Positions 19,935-29,130 of a stretch of 64,000 bases of DNA are shown piece after piece (position 1 is the stretch's first letter; each line of letters opens with the position of its first letter). The stretch lies in the NCBI GenBank assembly GCA_016124445.1, contig WGNR01000010.1:248001-312000 (forward strand). The letters run 5' to 3'. This DNA comes from a bacterium (GTDB lineage: Bacteria; Planctomycetota; Planctomycetia; Pirellulales; Pirellulaceae). The notes under the pieces are model-generated. The model was not told where the DNA came from and did not search any database. It saw only the letters and a program-made list of their open reading frames with translations. The translations under genes and the position numbers were made by a program.

Positions 19935-20852
19935 ATGAAAACGTTTCTGCTATCTCTCTGCGTTTCGACGTTGCTTTTGGTTGCTCCGATGATGGCAGCC
20001 GAGCCTGACTCTGCTGGCGGCAAAAGCCTGGCCGGCAAACGCGTAGTGTTTCTGGGCGATAGCATCACTCAGGCCGGCAAATACATTTCGTTCGTCGACT
20101 ACTATCTGCAGAAGCAATACCCGGAGCAAGACTTTCAGGTTTATGGATTGGGCCTCGCCAGCGAGACGTTATCGGGGCTCAGCGAAGAAGGACATGCCGG
20201 CGGGCGGTTTCCCCGGCCATGTTTATTTGAACGTCTGGGGCGTTTGCTCGAAAAGGCAAAGCCAGACGTTGTCTTTGCCTGCTACGGCATCAACGATGGA
20301 ATCTACAAACCGTTTAGCCCGGAACGCTTCGAGGCATTCCAGGAAGGGGTCAAGAAACTGATCGAAGAGTGCAAATCTGCCGGGGTTCAAGAGGTCTACC
20401 TGGTCACGCCGCCGATCTACGACACAACCACCAAGCCGGGCGAGTTCAACTACGACTCGGTGATGACCAAGTACGCGGCCTGGGAAAAGGGACTCGATCT
20501 TCCTGGCGTGCACGTGATCGACCTGCATTCGGCGATGCGTAAGGCACGCGATGCCCGATCTGAGGTCTTTTCCCGGGATCATGTCCATCCCGGCGACGAG
20601 GGGCACTTGGTGATGGCAACGGCGATCTTGTCAGGCCTGAACGTACCAGTCCCGGCCCAATCGGTCGCTGACATCCAGGCCGACCCTCTCTTTAAAAAGG
20701 TTGACGCCCTACGCAAGCTTCGCTCGTCGAACTGGATGAAGCACATCGGCTATACCCGCGAAAAGACCGTAGCTCCAGAGCCGCTTGGCGACACGGAGCA
20801 AGCTGCAGCCAAGCTTCAAGCCGAGATCAACGAACTTCGGCGAGGCAAATGA
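19935..20852 (+). CDS. Secreted SGNH/GDSL-family hydrolase
   Basis: This 305-residue protein has a signal peptide (core about 4-20, ending in MMAAEP) and the SGNH blocks: block I VVFLGDSITQAGK with the nucleophilic Ser, a Gly block near VYGLGLASETLSGL, block III CYGINDG with the Asn, and block V DHVHPGDEGH with the Asp and His. SGNH hydrolases remove acyl groups from sugars or lipids. Next to putative polysaccharide-degradation genes, a carbohydrate esterase role is likely but unproven. The GAGGAAGG ribosome-binding site supports the chosen ATG. Confidence 0.88.
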   Translation: MKTFLLSLCVSTLLLVAPMMAAEPDSAGGKSLAGKRVVFLGDSITQAGKYISFVDYYLQKQYPEQDFQVYGLGLASETLSGLSEEGHAGGRFPRPCLFERLGRLLEKAKPDVVFACYGINDGIYKPFSPERFEAFQEGVKKLIEECKSAGVQEVYLVTPPIYDTTTKPGEFNYDSVMTKYAAWEKGLDLPGVHVIDLHSAMRKARDARSEVFSRDHVHPGDEGHLVMATAILSGLNVPVPAQSVADIQADPLFKKVDALRKLRSSNWMKHIGYTREKTVAPEPLGDTEQAAAKLQAEINELRRGK

Positions 20853-21068
20853 TTTCGACGGGATGTGGGCGTTTCTTGATCGTTGATCGGTGTAAGGCTC
20901 GTCGTTGCTAGCGACACAATGGCACGTCCCACTTACTACGGGTTAGACAGCAGCTGAGCAAGCGGTGGTAGCGATCGGACTTGACCTGCTTGGGAATGAT
21001 TTTTTAAAGTCTCGAAGTCCATTTGCCGACCATGCCGTCATTCGTCGCCTCACTGAAGCAATTTCCCG

Positions 21069-22682
21069 TTGAATCTAGCCGTAAATCAGAGCGAGATCGA
21101 ATCTGAATCCGCCTTCACTCGTTTGTCGTTGTGGCGGGCTTGCGTGCTATTTCTCCTGGTTTCAGGTTCTTTTTTGGCGGTTCGGATTGCGCTGGTGGGC
21201 CTGCCTCCGTTCACCGATGGTGGTGCTTATTCCTGTTTCGCTTATTTCGCGAATGCTGGCGAGCGAGCCTTGCCGGCTGCTCCGATTAACTTCTATCCAG
21301 GCTGCCTGTCTTTCCTGGGATGTGATCCTGATTCGCCCCTCTTAAGATTCCGTTGCGCGGATGCCGCAGTTTGTGCGGTTGCCGTGGGGCTTGCTAGCAT
21401 TTTGATCTATCGCGTTTCCAATTTCTGGATTGCGCTGATGGTGGGAGTGTTCTTTTCGTCTGCCTGGCTGCATCCCGATATCGGCAATGCAGGCTTCAAA
21501 AATTCGATCTTACCGGCGTTCGGCTGCGTTGCGGCAGCATTGCTATTGTTCAGCTACAAAGATGCTAAGGCCCATTTTGCCGGTGGTTGCCTGATTCCCT
21601 TGATCGTTTTGCTGCGCGAGCCGATGGCGATCATGGCGATGATTGTCCTCGCTTCCAGCTTTATCCTGCAGGGGCGAAGGCTCTTTCTGTTCGCTTTCCT
21701 GGGATGTACTGCCGGTGGGCTTATCGGTCTTGTTTGGCTCTATTGTTTTCGAGAGTCACCATGGCAAGTTCTGGCTGCGTTTGCAGACTTGAAGGTCATG
21801 TTCGCCCATTTCAAAACCGAAGGCGCTACGATGTGGGCTGGCTTCAAGATCGCCGTTTACCCGATGCTCGCTCTTTGGATCTGTTTCGGGATCGGGCTGT
21901 TAGGACTTGGTCTTCATCGCGATGCAAACAAACGCCCAATCCTGATTTGTGCCGCAATGCTTTTGGCGGTGCCGCTGCTTGAGATCATTTTGAAGGCCAG
22001 CTTTGCCTACCATTGGATGCAACTCGGGTTGGCCCTGGCCTTGATGGCGGCCGTTGGATTGCACTCGCTTAATCAATTAGGCCAGCAGCGTCGCCGACTG
22101 GCATGGGCCATCGCCGCGCCGTTGGTGGTGGCTTTGTTTGCCGGACAGTACTATCTCGAAGCGGAAACCTACCGTAATTACTTTCGGCAATCCAAGCATT
22201 TTGCCCCGGTCATGGTTTATGGCAATTGGGAAGATCCTTGTGTCGAAGAGTGCTTCTATCTTTCTTTGGCGAAACAGATTCGTACCCAGACGCAGCCAGA
22301 AGAACCGATCCTTGTCTCCGGATTTTACTACGTCCTCTATCCGCTCTCGCAGCGAATGCCGGTCGATGTGCGAACCTTCGATGCATCGTTCGCAATGTAT
22401 GCCGACTATTCCGAGCGTCATGCCGAATGGCTGACCGCCGCTCGGACCGAAAAGTCTCCTCGCGTGGTGATCGAGACGTTTCGGATGGATGTCAAACCAA
22501 TGCTGCGCGACATCGTCGCCGACTATCCCGAAAAGTTTTCGCCGACCTACGAAATTCCGGTCGACAAACCGATTCGCTATGCCATGTATGGTGCCAGGGT
22601 ATGGACTCAGCATGGTCAATCGATTCCGACGATATCGACCAACACGCCAACGGATGGCGAAACGGTCTCCAACCTCAGATAG
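21069..22682 (+). CDS. Multi-pass membrane protein, possible lipid-linked glycosyltransferase
   Basis: The protein has 537 residues with about ten hydrophobic segments in the first 370 and a soluble C-terminal part. An early loop after the first membrane helix contains PPFTDGGAYSCFAYFAN, which resembles the acidic first periplasmic loop of PMT/GT39-type glycosyltransferases, but no conserved DE pair is evident, so the assignment is tentative. The chosen start is TTG at 21069: an in-frame TGA at 21054-21056 excludes anything further upstream, and the nearest ATG in that area is out of frame. It sits 52 bp before a polyprenyl-phosphate type GT2, the usual partner of such membrane transferases. 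Confidence 0.6.
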   Translation: MNLAVNQSEIESESAFTRLSLWRACVLFLLVSGSFLAVRIALVGLPPFTDGGAYSCFAYFANAGERALPAAPINFYPGCLSFLGCDPDSPLLRFRCADAAVCAVAVGLASILIYRVSNFWIALMVGVFFSSAWLHPDIGNAGFKNSILPAFGCVAAALLLFSYKDAKAHFAGGCLIPLIVLLREPMAIMAMIVLASSFILQGRRLFLFAFLGCTAGGLIGLVWLYCFRESPWQVLAAFADLKVMFAHFKTEGATMWAGFKIAVYPMLALWICFGIGLLGLGLHRDANKRPILICAAMLLAVPLLEIILKASFAYHWMQLGLALALMAAVGLHSLNQLGQQRRRLAWAIAAPLVVALFAGQYYLEAETYRNYFRQSKHFAPVMVYGNWEDPCVEECFYLSLAKQIRTQTQPEEPILVSGFYYVLYPLSQRMPVDVRTFDASFAMYADYSERHAEWLTAARTEKSPRVVIETFRMDVKPMLRDIVADYPEKFSPTYEIPVDKPIRYAMYGARVWTQHGQSIPTISTNTPTDGETVSNLR

Positions 22683-22734
22683 CCGAATGGAATCGGCGAA
22701 GCGAAATCTCGCTTCCAGGTAGGACACGTCAAAA

Positions 22735-23784
22735 ATGACCCCCTCGCAATCAGCTCGAAAGACGATTTCGATCGTTACGCCTGTCTTCATGGAAGAAGAC
22801 AACGTCCAGCGATGCTACGAAGAGATCAAACGGCTTTTCGAACAGGAATTGCCTGATTACCAGCGAGAGCACGTCTTCGCCGACAACGGTTCTTCAGATA
22901 GTACCGTCGCCAAGCTTCGCGAGATCGCTGCCAATGATCCCTGCGTCAAAGTGATTGTCAATTCACGCAACTTTGGTGCACTGCAATCGATCTTCAATGC
23001 CACGCTGGCAACGACGGGCGACGCCGTGGTTCCCTGCGTCGCGGCTGATCTGCAAGACCCGCCCGAGGTGATCCCGGAGTTTGTCAAGCTGTGGGAACAA
23101 GGGCACATGGTGGTCAATGGTATCCGGGCGAATCGATCCGAGAACCCTGTGATGCTGGCGACCCGCCGGCTTTACTATCGGCTGGTGCGGCGATTGGCGA
23201 ACGTCAACGTTCCTTTGAACGCGGGCGAATTCCAACTGCTTGACCGAAAGGTCGTCGAATCACTGCGTCAATTTGAGGACTACTATCCTTACGTTCGCGG
23301 TATGGTCGCCTCGTGCGGATTCAATCCGGCCAGTGTCTCGTACGAAATGCGGCCGCGGCTGAAAGGGCGTTCTCGGCTGAATCTCTACACGCTGATCGAT
23401 ATCGGCTTGAACGGAATCATCTCGCTGACTAACGTACCGATCCGTCTCTGCATGTTCGTTGGCTTCATGGTGGCGATGCTGTCGTTCGGAATCTCCATGA
23501 TCGGGCTGTTTCGGACGCTGGCCGCCTACTGGGAAGGCGACTCGTTGGCCGATGCGGGCATTCCGACGTTAATTATTGGGATGTTCTTTCTCGGTGGCGT
23601 CCAGCTGTTCTTTCTGGGACTGGTCGGCGAGTACATTTCGGCCATCCACTCTCAAGTTCGCAAACGCCCGCTGGTTGTCGAAGCCGAGCGGATCAATTTT
23701 CAATCCACTTCTCAATCCTGTTCCGGAAGCTTGACTTCCGATGCTGAGAGCCAAACCAGTAACTGGCAAAGGGAGGCAGCATGA
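22735..23784 (+). CDS. Glycosyltransferase family 2, polyprenyl-phosphate (DPM/GtrB) type
   Basis: This 349-residue protein has a GT-A domain with SIVTPVFMEEDNVQRCYEEI at the start, FADNGSSDST, and the acidic motif CVAADLQDPPEVIPEF around residue 100, the version seen in GtrB/ArnC/DPM1 enzymes. Two hydrophobic segments follow (about 238-262 and 280-305), as in GtrB. Such enzymes move a sugar from an NDP-sugar to polyprenyl phosphate at the inner membrane so a multi-pass transferase can use it. It ends in an ATGA overlap with rfbF, so it is translationally coupled to CDP-sugar synthesis. Confidence 0.88.
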   Translation: MTPSQSARKTISIVTPVFMEEDNVQRCYEEIKRLFEQELPDYQREHVFADNGSSDSTVAKLREIAANDPCVKVIVNSRNFGALQSIFNATLATTGDAVVPCVAADLQDPPEVIPEFVKLWEQGHMVVNGIRANRSENPVMLATRRLYYRLVRRLANVNVPLNAGEFQLLDRKVVESLRQFEDYYPYVRGMVASCGFNPASVSYEMRPRLKGRSRLNLYTLIDIGLNGIISLTNVPIRLCMFVGFMVAMLSFGISMIGLFRTLAAYWEGDSLADAGIPTLIIGMFFLGGVQLFFLGLVGEYISAIHSQVRKRPLVVEAERINFQSTSQSCSGSLTSDAESQTSNWQREAA

Positions 23785-24578
23785 AAGCCATGATTCTTTG
23801 CGGCGGTCAGGGAACTCGACTGCGAGAATTTACCGAGGTCTTACCCAAACCGCTGGTCGAAGTCGGCGGACGTCCGATTCTATGGCACATCATGAAGCTC
23901 TATGCCCATTACGGGGTCGATGAGTTCATTCTGTGCCTGGGCTACAAGGGAAACCTGATCCGGCAGTACTTTCTGAACTACGAGGCGATGGAACGCGACT
24001 TCACCATTGAAGTGGGCAAGAAGGATTCGCTCCATTTCCACGGTGAAGGCGACCTGGAAGAACTCGGCTGGAAAGTCACCCTGGTCAACACCGGCGAACA
24101 CTCGATGACCGGCGCACGTGTCAAACGGGCCTCGCGTTACCTGGGAGACGACGAGCGCTTCCTGCTTACCTACGGGGATGGCGTTTCGAATATCGACATC
24201 CAAGATCTGACGCACTTCCACCAATGGCACGGAAAGATGGCCACGGTGACCGGCGTGCGCCCGCCGAGTCGCTTTGGCGAAATGGTCACTTCGGGAATCG
24301 CCGTGAAAGGTTTTCAAGAGAAGCCTCAAATCGGGGCCGCCACCGTTAGCGGCGGTTACTTCGTCTTGGAACGCGAGTTCCTCAATTACCTGTCGGAAGA
24401 TGCTGACTGCATCATGGAACGAACGCCGCTGGAAACCTGTGCTTCGGACGGGCAACTTGCCGTCTATCAGCATCAAGGTTTCTGGTATGCGATGGATACA
24501 ATCCGCGACTGGAACGTTCTGGAAAACATGTGGCAAAAGGGAGACCCATCGTGGGCAGTCTGGAAAAAAGCCGCATAG
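23781..24578 (+). CDS. rfbF: Glucose-1-phosphate cytidylyltransferase
   Basis: The 265-residue protein begins with MKAMILCGGQGTRLREFTEV, the nucleotidyltransferase signature, followed by LPKPLVEVGGRPILWHIMKL; later TYGDGVSNIDI and FQEKPQIG match the sugar-nucleotide binding loops. Length and sequence pattern fit RfbF, which makes CDP-glucose from CTP and glucose 1-phosphate in the cytoplasm. It overlaps the upstream GT2 gene by four bases and rfbG downstream, so these genes form a tightly coupled operon. Confidence 0.93.
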   Translation: MKAMILCGGQGTRLREFTEVLPKPLVEVGGRPILWHIMKLYAHYGVDEFILCLGYKGNLIRQYFLNYEAMERDFTIEVGKKDSLHFHGEGDLEELGWKVTLVNTGEHSMTGARVKRASRYLGDDERFLLTYGDGVSNIDIQDLTHFHQWHGKMATVTGVRPPSRFGEMVTSGIAVKGFQEKPQIGAATVSGGYFVLEREFLNYLSEDADCIMERTPLETCASDGQLAVYQHQGFWYAMDTIRDWNVLENMWQKGDPSWAVWKKAA

Positions 24579-25759
24579 ATTGGCGTCCGAACTTCAAAGA
24601 TAAATCAGTCTTCGTCACGGGCCACACCGGATTCAAGGGATCGTGGCTGTCGATCTGGTTGGCCGATCTGGGCGCGAAGGTCAGTGGCTACTCGCTGCCG
24701 GCCCCGACCGAGCCAAGCAACTTTCATCTATCCGGCGTGGAGTCGATGCTGGAACATCACACGATTGGTGATGTTCGCGACCGCGAAGGCTTAGCCGCGG
24801 CGCTAATCGCAGCCGATCCGGACGTCGTGATTCACATGGCGGCCCAACCGATCGTTCGGGCCAGCTATCGCGAACCGGTCGAGAACTTCGATATCAACGT
24901 GATGGGTACGGTCCATCTTCTGGAAGCTGTCCGTCAACGCGGCAAGCCATGTACCGTGATCGTCGTCACGACCGACAAGTGCTACGCCAACAACGAACAT
25001 GGCTGGTGCTTTCGAGAAGTCGATCCGATGGGTGGACACGATCCCTACAGCGCCAGTAAAGGGGCCGCGGAACTCGTGGTCGCCAGTTATCGCGATTCGT
25101 TCTTCTCACCAGAAAAGCTCGATCAGCATCAGATCCAAGTCGCCTCGGTTCGAGCCGGTAACGTGATCGGTGGTGGCGACTGGGCCGAGAATCGAATTGT
25201 GGTCGACGTTCAAGCCGCGCTGGCCGAAGGTCGATCGATTGTCCTGCGAAGTCCGGATGCCGTTCGGCCCTGGCAGCATGTGCTGGAGCCTCTCTCCGGC
25301 TATTGCCAGCTGGCGGCAACCATGCTGGCCAATCCCGATCCGAAGTGGTGCTCGGGCTGGAACTTTGGCCCCGAAACACGCGATGAAATGACGGTTGCTG
25401 AGATCGTCGATACGTTCATTAACATCTGGGGCTCCGGTCACTGGGAGCACGACGTCGAAAACAATGTCCTGCCAGAAGCTCACGTGCTGCGGCTTTCGAT
25501 TGAAAAAGCAATTGCCCAACTGAAGTGGTCGCCGATGTGGTCGGTGGAAGAGGCCATTCAGCGGACCGCGCATTGGTTTCGCGAATATCACCAAGACCCA
25601 GGCCAAAGCATGTTAGAAGCATGCCGCCGCGATATTCATGCCTACGAGTCCGCGTGGACTAGCGAGCCGGAAATACGAACGCTTCGTATTTTGGACGCCG
25701 CAACCTCCTCGGCTGAGACGACGTTAGAACCACCCATGCCAAGCCGCCAAGCCGGCTGA
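24551..25759 (+). CDS. rfbG: CDP-glucose 4,6-dehydratase
   Basis: A short-chain dehydrogenase-type protein with the NAD-binding motif VFVTGHTGFKGSWLSIWL and the catalytic YSASKGAAE (Tyr-x3-Lys) pattern, plus VVTTDKCYANNEHG, which is typical of RfbG. The enzyme turns CDP-glucose into CDP-4-keto-6-deoxyglucose. A GTG at 24530 would add seven residues, but the GTG at 24551 has an AAAAGGGAG ribosome-binding site seven bases upstream and is preferred (402 residues). The reading frame overlaps the end of rfbF by 28 bp. The last ~40 residues after DIHAYESAW look like a poorly conserved tail. Confidence 0.92.
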   Translation: MGSLEKSRIDWRPNFKDKSVFVTGHTGFKGSWLSIWLADLGAKVSGYSLPAPTEPSNFHLSGVESMLEHHTIGDVRDREGLAAALIAADPDVVIHMAAQPIVRASYREPVENFDINVMGTVHLLEAVRQRGKPCTVIVVTTDKCYANNEHGWCFREVDPMGGHDPYSASKGAAELVVASYRDSFFSPEKLDQHQIQVASVRAGNVIGGGDWAENRIVVDVQAALAEGRSIVLRSPDAVRPWQHVLEPLSGYCQLAATMLANPDPKWCSGWNFGPETRDEMTVAEIVDTFINIWGSGHWEHDVENNVLPEAHVLRLSIEKAIAQLKWSPMWSVEEAIQRTAHWFREYHQDPGQSMLEACRRDIHAYESAWTSEPEIRTLRILDAATSSAETTLEPPMPSRQAG

Positions 25760-25803
25760 GCCGCCAGATTATTTCGTTCGCACTTTTTAAACAGGTCCAA
25801 TTA

Positions 25804-27063
25804 ATGTCGATCCAATCGAAGAACACTGCCTGGCAGGTCATCAAACAAACCGGCTGCCGCGTTTGTCGAGGAAACGACGTTCGCCAGTTCCTCAAATTTT
25901 CCGAGATGCCGTTCACCGATCAGTTCGTGACGGCGGAAAAGATGGGAACCGAATTTGCCGCCGACCTGGGAATCTATTGGTGTGAGAGTTGTGGAACGGC
26001 TCAGACGCAGCATTTCGTTGAGGTTTCGGAGTACTACCTCGACTACGAATACACCGTCTCCGCTTCCAAGTTTGCCACCACGTTCATGCGTCGATTGGCC
26101 GAAGAGAGTTGCCGCCAGTTTGGTTTGCAGCCTGGTGACACCGTCCTGGAAATCGGCTCAGGCGATGGAGGGCAACTTAAAGAGTTTCAAGATATCGGCA
26201 TGAAAGTTCTCGGGTTTGAACCTTCGGCTCCTCTCGCCGCTAAGGCCGAAGAAATAGGCGTCGAGACGGTTCAATGCCTGTTCAATCATCAAACGGTGTC
26301 CGAAATCTCGGAAGAATACCGCCCGGCCCAGGCCATCGTGTTGACCTATACCTTCGATCACTTGCCCGATCCGACCGAAATGCTCGACGCCATGGCCGAG
26401 GCGATCGATCCCGAGCGAGGCGTGCTGCTCATCGAAGTGCATGACCTGACCAAGATTATCTCGCGATTCGAGACCTGCCTGTTTGAGCACGAGCATACGA
26501 TCTATCTGACGCGTCAATCGATGCAGGCCTTGCTGGAAAGAACCGGCTGGACCTTGCTAACTTCGGAAATCTTGCCGGAATCAGAGCGACGTGGCAATTC
26601 GCTGCTGGTGGCCGCGGCCCGCAAAGGTTCCGTGCATGACAAGCAAGCTCGCACCGATGAATCAGAATCCGACGCACTTCTCAATGCCTGGGAAACGTAC
26701 GAAGAGTTCGGAGCCGAAGTGAAAGAGGCTCTCTCGAAACTTCGCACCTACATCGAAAAGCAAACCGCCGCTGGCAAACGCATTGCCGGTTATGGTGCCG
26801 GTGGTCGTGGCGTGATGACCGCCGCAATGGCCGAACTGGGCCCCAATCACCTGGAATACCTGTGCGATATGAACTCGGCGTTTCATGGGCTGTTTACGCC
26901 GGTCACGCATATCCCGGTCGTCGATCCCAGCATCCTGCTCACCGATCGGCCTGACGAAGTGATCGTCTTCTCGTATGGTTACCTGGCTGAAATCCGCCGA
27001 CAATTCGCCGACTACGAACGGGACGGCGGCCGATTCGTCTCGTTCCTGGAGCTGCTCAAATGA
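25804..27063 (+). CDS. Class I SAM-dependent C-methyltransferase-like protein (NDP-sugar type)
   Basis: This 419-residue protein opens with a zinc-binding domain (CRVCRG and CESCGTAQ cysteine pairs), then a Rossmann methyltransferase domain (TVLEIGSGDGGQLKEFQDIG, residues about 115-135), then a Methyltransf_14-type C-terminal domain with RIAGYGAGGRGVMTAAM. This three-part layout belongs to the TylC3/TcaB9 family of NDP-ketosugar C-methyltransferases. The block FEHEHTIYLT matches the catalytic YHEH-like region of that family. In context it probably adds a methyl branch to the CDP-4-keto-6-deoxyhexose made by rfbF and rfbG. It overlaps the next gene by four bases. Confidence 0.83.
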   Translation: MSIQSKNTAWQVIKQTGCRVCRGNDVRQFLKFSEMPFTDQFVTAEKMGTEFAADLGIYWCESCGTAQTQHFVEVSEYYLDYEYTVSASKFATTFMRRLAEESCRQFGLQPGDTVLEIGSGDGGQLKEFQDIGMKVLGFEPSAPLAAKAEEIGVETVQCLFNHQTVSEISEEYRPAQAIVLTYTFDHLPDPTEMLDAMAEAIDPERGVLLIEVHDLTKIISRFETCLFEHEHTIYLTRQSMQALLERTGWTLLTSEILPESERRGNSLLVAAARKGSVHDKQARTDESESDALLNAWETYEEFGAEVKEALSKLRTYIEKQTAAGKRIAGYGAGGRGVMTAAMAELGPNHLEYLCDMNSAFHGLFTPVTHIPVVDPSILLTDRPDEVIVFSYGYLAEIRRQFADYERDGGRFVSFLELLK

Positions 27064-27995
27064 AAGCCCTGGTGACAGGAGCAACCGGGTTCGTTGGCAG
27101 TTACCTGACTCGTGAGCTCCTGCGAAATGACGACGAAGTTGCCATCCTCACGCGACCTGGTTCGTCGCTACGGCGGCTGGCAGACGTGCAGGATCGGATC
27201 ACGATCTTCGACCAAGGGTTTCAGGGCCCTGAGGTTGTTGACGTAATTCAATCGTATCGCCCCGATTGCTGTTTCCACCTCGCTTGGAGCGGCGTTGCTG
27301 GGAAGGATCGTAACGAACTGTTTCAAATCGAAGACAACCTTGAGCCAAGCTTGAACCTGATCCGCCAATGTGCCGACGCAGGGTGTGAAACGTTTGTCGG
27401 GCTTGGATCTCAGGCCGAATACGGACCGATCAATCGCAAGGCGAAGGAATCGGACCCGGTCAATCCGAGCACGCTGTACGGAAAGACCAAGTGGGCCGTC
27501 AGCCAGTTGGGACAAGCCGAAGCGGAATCACGCGGGATGCGATTTGTGTGGGGACGTTTGTTTTCCTCGTACGGACCAGGGGATAACTCGGACTGGCTCA
27601 TCCCGTACCTGATGCGAAGCCTGTTGGCTGGTCAGCGCCCCTCGCTTACGCCTTGCGAGCAGATCTGGGATTTCATCCATGTCGCCGACGTCGCGACTGC
27701 GTTGCGTGCCCTGGCCGTCGAACCTTCGGCCCAGGGAACGTTCAACGTTGGCGGCGGCGATGCACGACCCTTACGCGAAATCGTGGAAGCGATTCGCGAC
27801 TTGATCGATCCACAATTGCCGCTGGGAATTGGCGATGTTGGCTATCGCCCTGATCAGGTCATGCACCTGGAAGCGGATATTGAACGAATTACCACAACCA
27901 CCGGTTGGTGCCCCCAAGTTGATTTGAAGACGGGATTGGCCGGCTGCCTGGAGGAATTGAAAGACCATGAAAAAACATTGCCGGCTATGCGGTGA
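27060..27995 (+). CDS. NAD(P)-dependent NDP-sugar epimerase/4-ketoreductase
   Basis: A 311-residue extended short-chain dehydrogenase with MKALVTGATGFVGSYLTREL at the N terminus and the catalytic LYGKTKWAVSQLG (Tyr-x3-Lys), with an upstream Ser in FVGLGSQAEYG. Its size and pattern fit the 4-ketoreductases or epimerases that complete a CDP-deoxysugar (CDP-paratose/abequose synthase type). Which stereochemistry it sets cannot be read from sequence. It is coupled to both neighbouring methyltransferase genes by overlaps. Confidence 0.85.
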   Translation: MKALVTGATGFVGSYLTRELLRNDDEVAILTRPGSSLRRLADVQDRITIFDQGFQGPEVVDVIQSYRPDCCFHLAWSGVAGKDRNELFQIEDNLEPSLNLIRQCADAGCETFVGLGSQAEYGPINRKAKESDPVNPSTLYGKTKWAVSQLGQAEAESRGMRFVWGRLFSSYGPGDNSDWLIPYLMRSLLAGQRPSLTPCEQIWDFIHVADVATALRALAVEPSAQGTFNVGGGDARPLREIVEAIRDLIDPQLPLGIGDVGYRPDQVMHLEADIERITTTTGWCPQVDLKTGLAGCLEELKDHEKTLPAMR

Positions 27996-29130
27996 CGATC
28001 AGCTTGCTTCACGTTTTGTGATTCGGCATGCCCCGAGCAATATCTCGCGGCTGCTGCGCGAAAGTGAGTTGGCTGCCGATCATTCGATCGAACTGACGGT
28101 CTATCAGTGCGATTCATGCGGCATGGTGCAATTGGCCGAAATCCTGGAATCAGATTTCTATGACGATTACGTCATGACGGTCAGCCACTCGGCCCAGATG
28201 GCAAACTATCAACGGGCCCAGGCCAAAGATTTTGTCGAGAAGTTCGACCTCGCCGGCAAACGCGTGCTGGAAGTTGGCTGCGGCGATGGGTTTTACCTGA
28301 CGCACCTGGCTGAGTTGAAGATGGAAGTCGCCGGCATCGAACCGTCGCAAAGCTTTCGCACGATGGCCGAAGACCGAGGAATCGTCTGCTACGGCGGCTA
28401 TGTGACGCGCGAGACGCCTGCGCCGGGCGGACCGTACGATGCGTTTGTTACTCGCCAGGTCTTTGAACATGTGCCGGATCCACGCGACTTTCTGTTGGGA
28501 ATTCGTGCCGGGCTCACCCCGGACGCGGTTGGGTTGATTGAAGTCCCGAGTCTGGAACAAGCCTTGGAGCACGATCGCTTCTACGATTTCTTTCCGGATC
28601 ATTTGAATTACTACTCGGAGCGCACGCTTCGGTTTGCGATCGAATCTTGCGGGATGCTGGTTGAGTCGATCGAGCGCGGGATGAACGGCGAATACCTGGT
28701 CGCTTATGTTCGCAATGCTCCGCCGCAGCATGTTGAGCGATTCGGTGAAGTGATTGATCGCGTTTCGCAGCAGCTTCGTGAAGTCTGCAGTTCGGCGACA
28801 AAAGCTGGAAAGAAAGTAGCCGTGTGGGGAGCAGGTGCCAAAGGGATTACTGCTTTGGCTGCCAGCGAGGTATCAGGCGTCGACTACGTCATCGATTCCG
28901 ACCCGCACAAGCAAGGCCTTTTCATGCCGGTTTCGCACTTTCCTATTCATGCTCCCAGCCGGCTGCATAGTGAACCAGTTGATCTGGTTGTTTTGACGGC
29001 GCTTGCCTATCGCAGCGAGATCATCCGGCAGCTGCGTGAAGATCTGAGCTACACCGGCGAGATTGCCATCCTGGGGCCGTCGATCGAAATCGTTCCGCCC
29101 ATTCCATCCCCCGCATGTCGAGCAGGCTAA
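27967..29130 (+). CDS. Second SAM-dependent C-methyltransferase-like protein
   Basis: This 387-residue protein has the same layout as the methyltransferase at 25804: zinc-binding CRLCGDD and CDSCGMVQ at the N terminus, RVLEVGCGDGFYLTHLAELK as the SAM-binding loop, and VAVWGAGAKGITALAASEVS in the C-terminal domain. The catalytic-region block here reads FFPDHLNYYS, so the Glu of the EH pair seen in the first copy is Asp. The two copies could act on different positions or different intermediates. The gene overlaps the epimerase gene by 29 bp and runs into the transketolase genes. Confidence 0.8.
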   Translation: MKKHCRLCGDDQLASRFVIRHAPSNISRLLRESELAADHSIELTVYQCDSCGMVQLAEILESDFYDDYVMTVSHSAQMANYQRAQAKDFVEKFDLAGKRVLEVGCGDGFYLTHLAELKMEVAGIEPSQSFRTMAEDRGIVCYGGYVTRETPAPGGPYDAFVTRQVFEHVPDPRDFLLGIRAGLTPDAVGLIEVPSLEQALEHDRFYDFFPDHLNYYSERTLRFAIESCGMLVESIERGMNGEYLVAYVRNAPPQHVERFGEVIDRVSQQLREVCSSATKAGKKVAVWGAGAKGITALAASEVSGVDYVIDSDPHKQGLFMPVSHFPIHAPSRLHSEPVDLVVLTALAYRSEIIRQLREDLSYTGEIAILGPSIEIVPPIPSPACRAG

